21,312 bases of DNA, taken from the NCBI GenBank assembly GCA_015852425.1, contig JAAAIG010000676.1:1-21312 (forward strand), given 5' to 3'. This document shows, in pieces, positions 19,654 to 21,312 of the stretch. The stretch comes from Gryganskiella cystojenkinii (Eukaryota > Mortierellomycota > Mortierellomycetes > Mortierellales > Mortierellaceae). The first letter of the stretch is position 1, and each line of letters opens with the position of its first letter. A program made the position numbers and the translations under genes. The notes beneath the pieces were generated by a model. It saw only the letters and a list, made by a program, of their open reading frames with translations, was not told the DNA's origin and made no database searches.

Positions 19654-21312
19654 CTTCTTCCTCCTCCTCCTTGACGATCTTGTTGTAAATATCTCGGATG
19701 ATTGAAGCAGTGCACTCGGGTTTGTCCTCCATGATCTTGTCGCATTTCTCCTTCCAAGTCGCCCGATCTTGTTCCTGGCACTGGTCCTCGATCCAGGGAA
19801 ACACAAGACGCTGGAGTTCAAGAGGTGGAGCTAGGCAGTCTCGTTCAAGTCGGTAGGATCGATCTTTAAAGCCCGCCATTGCAAACGCTCCTGGGATCTC
19901 TAGCGAAGACAAATATGCTTGCATCTTGCTGTGTGCCCATCGTCCCATGCGTGCAAGGTTGTCGACATTCAGGCCCATAAACTGTAGCTCTTGTGCTCCA
20001 CAATGACGACCAGAGTGGGTTGCTCGACCAGACTGGATACCACAGAGCTTGAAAGCGGCCTTCACAGACCTCCATTGAGTAGCATAGTTGATATCTTCCA
20101 TCCTATCCTTTCCAACTAAAAGCCTGATCCTGGACCACCTTGCGATGTCGTTGAAGTCAGGGACAGGTTCGTTCTGGAACTATTAGTTGATGATGTGATA
20201 GAGATGTCCTCTAGTTAGCACCTATTTTCCTTCGCGTCCATAGACTAGCTCTATTAGATTCTTGGTACTCACATGAAAACGCTCAAACAGATACATTGCC
20301 GTTGCAGACACACCACAACGCATGTAGTCCTTGTGCCTCAGAACCATTGCAAAATCCGTCTTGAAATCGGGCTGGGTTTTGCCAGCACGCAAGCAGAAAG
20401 CAAGCCCATGAACCTTGGAGGTCGTCCCAGCAAATGGGGTGTGGAGCGTTTCTTGGAAGCAGTCCGAAAGGGTCATGATTCGAAGACTCTCATCACGAAA
20501 GAATGCTTGGTGTCGGAGGTTAATAGCCATACGATCTCGGATAAGGGACACCCGTTGATCCCAAGTGTCAAAACCTTTCCAGAGTGTGACCATCATCCTC
20601 ACGAAATCTTCAACCGTGTATCCATCTCGTTGGGCACAGTAAACACCACGATCAGGCCAAGCACTCACTGAGTCCTCGACAAGTCTCCGATAATAAGACT
20701 TAATAGTGCTCATGACGAAGATAGATTTGCGAGGTGATGGAAAGCGGTTGGGATTTTGTTTGTCTTGGGTCTGAACCTCCCATCGGTAAACGATCGCCTT
20801 CAAAAAGCCTTCGACTGTTTCCTTTCCCATAGGCGCGGTTAATCGATAAACCGTGGAGATCTCGTACTCAGCTCTTCTCGCCTTCAACGCCTTGCTTGCT
20901 TTTTTCTTCTTCTTTGTCGTTTTGGAACGCTTCAGGCGCTTGGAATGAGACTCGCCCTCGGCTTCATTCTCAGGTTCACTCTCAGGTTCACTCTCAAGTG
21001 CATCCTCAGGTTCATCCTCAGATATAGAGGACTCGGGATCAATATCTTCACTAGCAGACTCGTTCTCACTAGGGTCCACCTCCAGCCCTAATGTTCCATT
21101 CACCAAAAGGTTTTAGGTCTCGGCATTAGTACAGCAGGTAACATTACTTTTTTTTCGCTTATTAAACATGGATCGTTCTTCTTCCTTCATGCTCTCATAC
21201 CTGAGCAAAGTTTTGCCAATATTTCCCTCTCCTCCTCCGCTGCAAGTTCTGGGAACTCTTGAGGGTCGTATTTGCGTAGACCAATGGGGCCTGTGTAGCC
21301 AGTGTTAAGGTC
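18419..21312 (-). mobile_element. Crypton-like tyrosine-recombinase transposon (partial, right part outside window)
   Basis: The span is defined only by its coding sequence. Cryptons are DNA transposons that move by a tyrosine recombinase; they lack terminal inverted repeats and make no usual target duplications. The 5' part of the gene and the element's left terminus lie beyond 21312. I could not define the boundary near 18419. A domesticated single gene cannot be excluded. Confidence 0.75.
18419..21312 (-). CDS. Crypton-type tyrosine recombinase (5' partial)
   Basis: Exons: 21201-21312 (open at the window edge), 20273-21087 and 18419-20173, with introns 21088-21200 and 20174-20272. The 893 visible residues are all in frame. 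After an acidic stretch and a Lys-rich likely nuclear signal (about 86-109), an Ndc10-like recombinase region begins. The candidate first catalytic Arg is R235 (FFRDESLRIMTLSD). Then come AGKTQ and RHKDYMRCGVSATAMYLFERF. After the intron comes PDFNDIARWSRIRLLVG, then the core THSGRHCGA with H362-x-x-R365, W388 (GRWAH), nucleophile candidate Y396 (MQAYLSSLEIP) and AMAGF. These residues are the normal R-H-R-(W)-Y set, so the enzyme looks intact. A Gln run (about 490) and a helical region follow. The C-terminal TIGEVWTECQRYERAK resembles GCR1_C DNA-binding domains common in Cryptons. The 584 codons of the last exon have no stop. The protein is expected to cut and rejoin DNA in the nucleus. Confidence 0.87.
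19618..19655 (-). repeat. CAA/CAG repeat coding poly-Gln in the recombinase
   Basis: Consecutive CAG and CAA codons on the minus strand encode about ten glutamines after a run of Glu. The repeat is in frame within the last recombinase exon, between the catalytic core and the C-terminal half. Confidence 0.85.

Noticed and set aside
21088..21106. TTG-initiated start of the recombinase N-terminus
   Set aside because: An in-frame stop lies just upstream and no ATG is present; an ATTAG acceptor joins the frame to an upstream exon at 21201-21312.

Overview
The window looks like nuclear DNA of a filamentous, early-diverging fungus (Mortierellomycota or Mucoromycota type). This placement is inferred from gene content and is not proven. 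The evidence is eukaryotic gene structure: short introns of about 88-151 nt with GT..AG ends, single-gene promoters, Q/S/H-rich disordered regions, and a Crypton-type recombinase. There are no operons, Shine-Dalgarno sites, rRNA, tRNA or CRISPR that I can see. All exon maps were made by eye from splice signals, reading-frame continuity and family similarity.

Left part (1-7738): the tail of an unrecognised plus-strand gene (to 91) is followed by about 1 kb without a gene. Then come three minus-strand housekeeping genes: a V-ATPase subunit f/RNASEK homologue (1097-1342), a TFG-like PB1 protein of ER exit sites (1636-3570, five exons) and Mediator subunit MED19 (4223-5612, six exons). MED19 is divergent, across about 380 bp, from a plus-strand SLC25A46/Ugo1-type mitochondrial carrier (5995-7738, three exons).

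Middle (8088-12679): two tandem plus-strand paralogues of a lineage-restricted family. The first (8088-9951) is intact. It has an acidic N-terminus, two Cys/His clusters and a C-terminal domain that resembles the T5orf172/Mug113 branch of GIY-YIG. The second (10472-12679) keeps the same two phase-1 introns but its reading frame is broken, so it is a probable pseudogene. This pair is the best candidate for something undescribed.

Right part (12961-21312): three minus-strand genes. They are a 668-residue Ser-rich disordered protein with five RRxS sites, a protein with about five Myb/SANT repeats, and a Crypton-like tyrosine recombinase that runs off the right edge. The recombinase has an Ndc10-like middle region, R/HxxR/Y catalytic residues and a GCR1_C-like tail, joined across two introns. 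The left genes are ordinary single-copy cellular functions (proton pumping, secretion, transcription, mitochondrial dynamics). The right half is more accessory in character.
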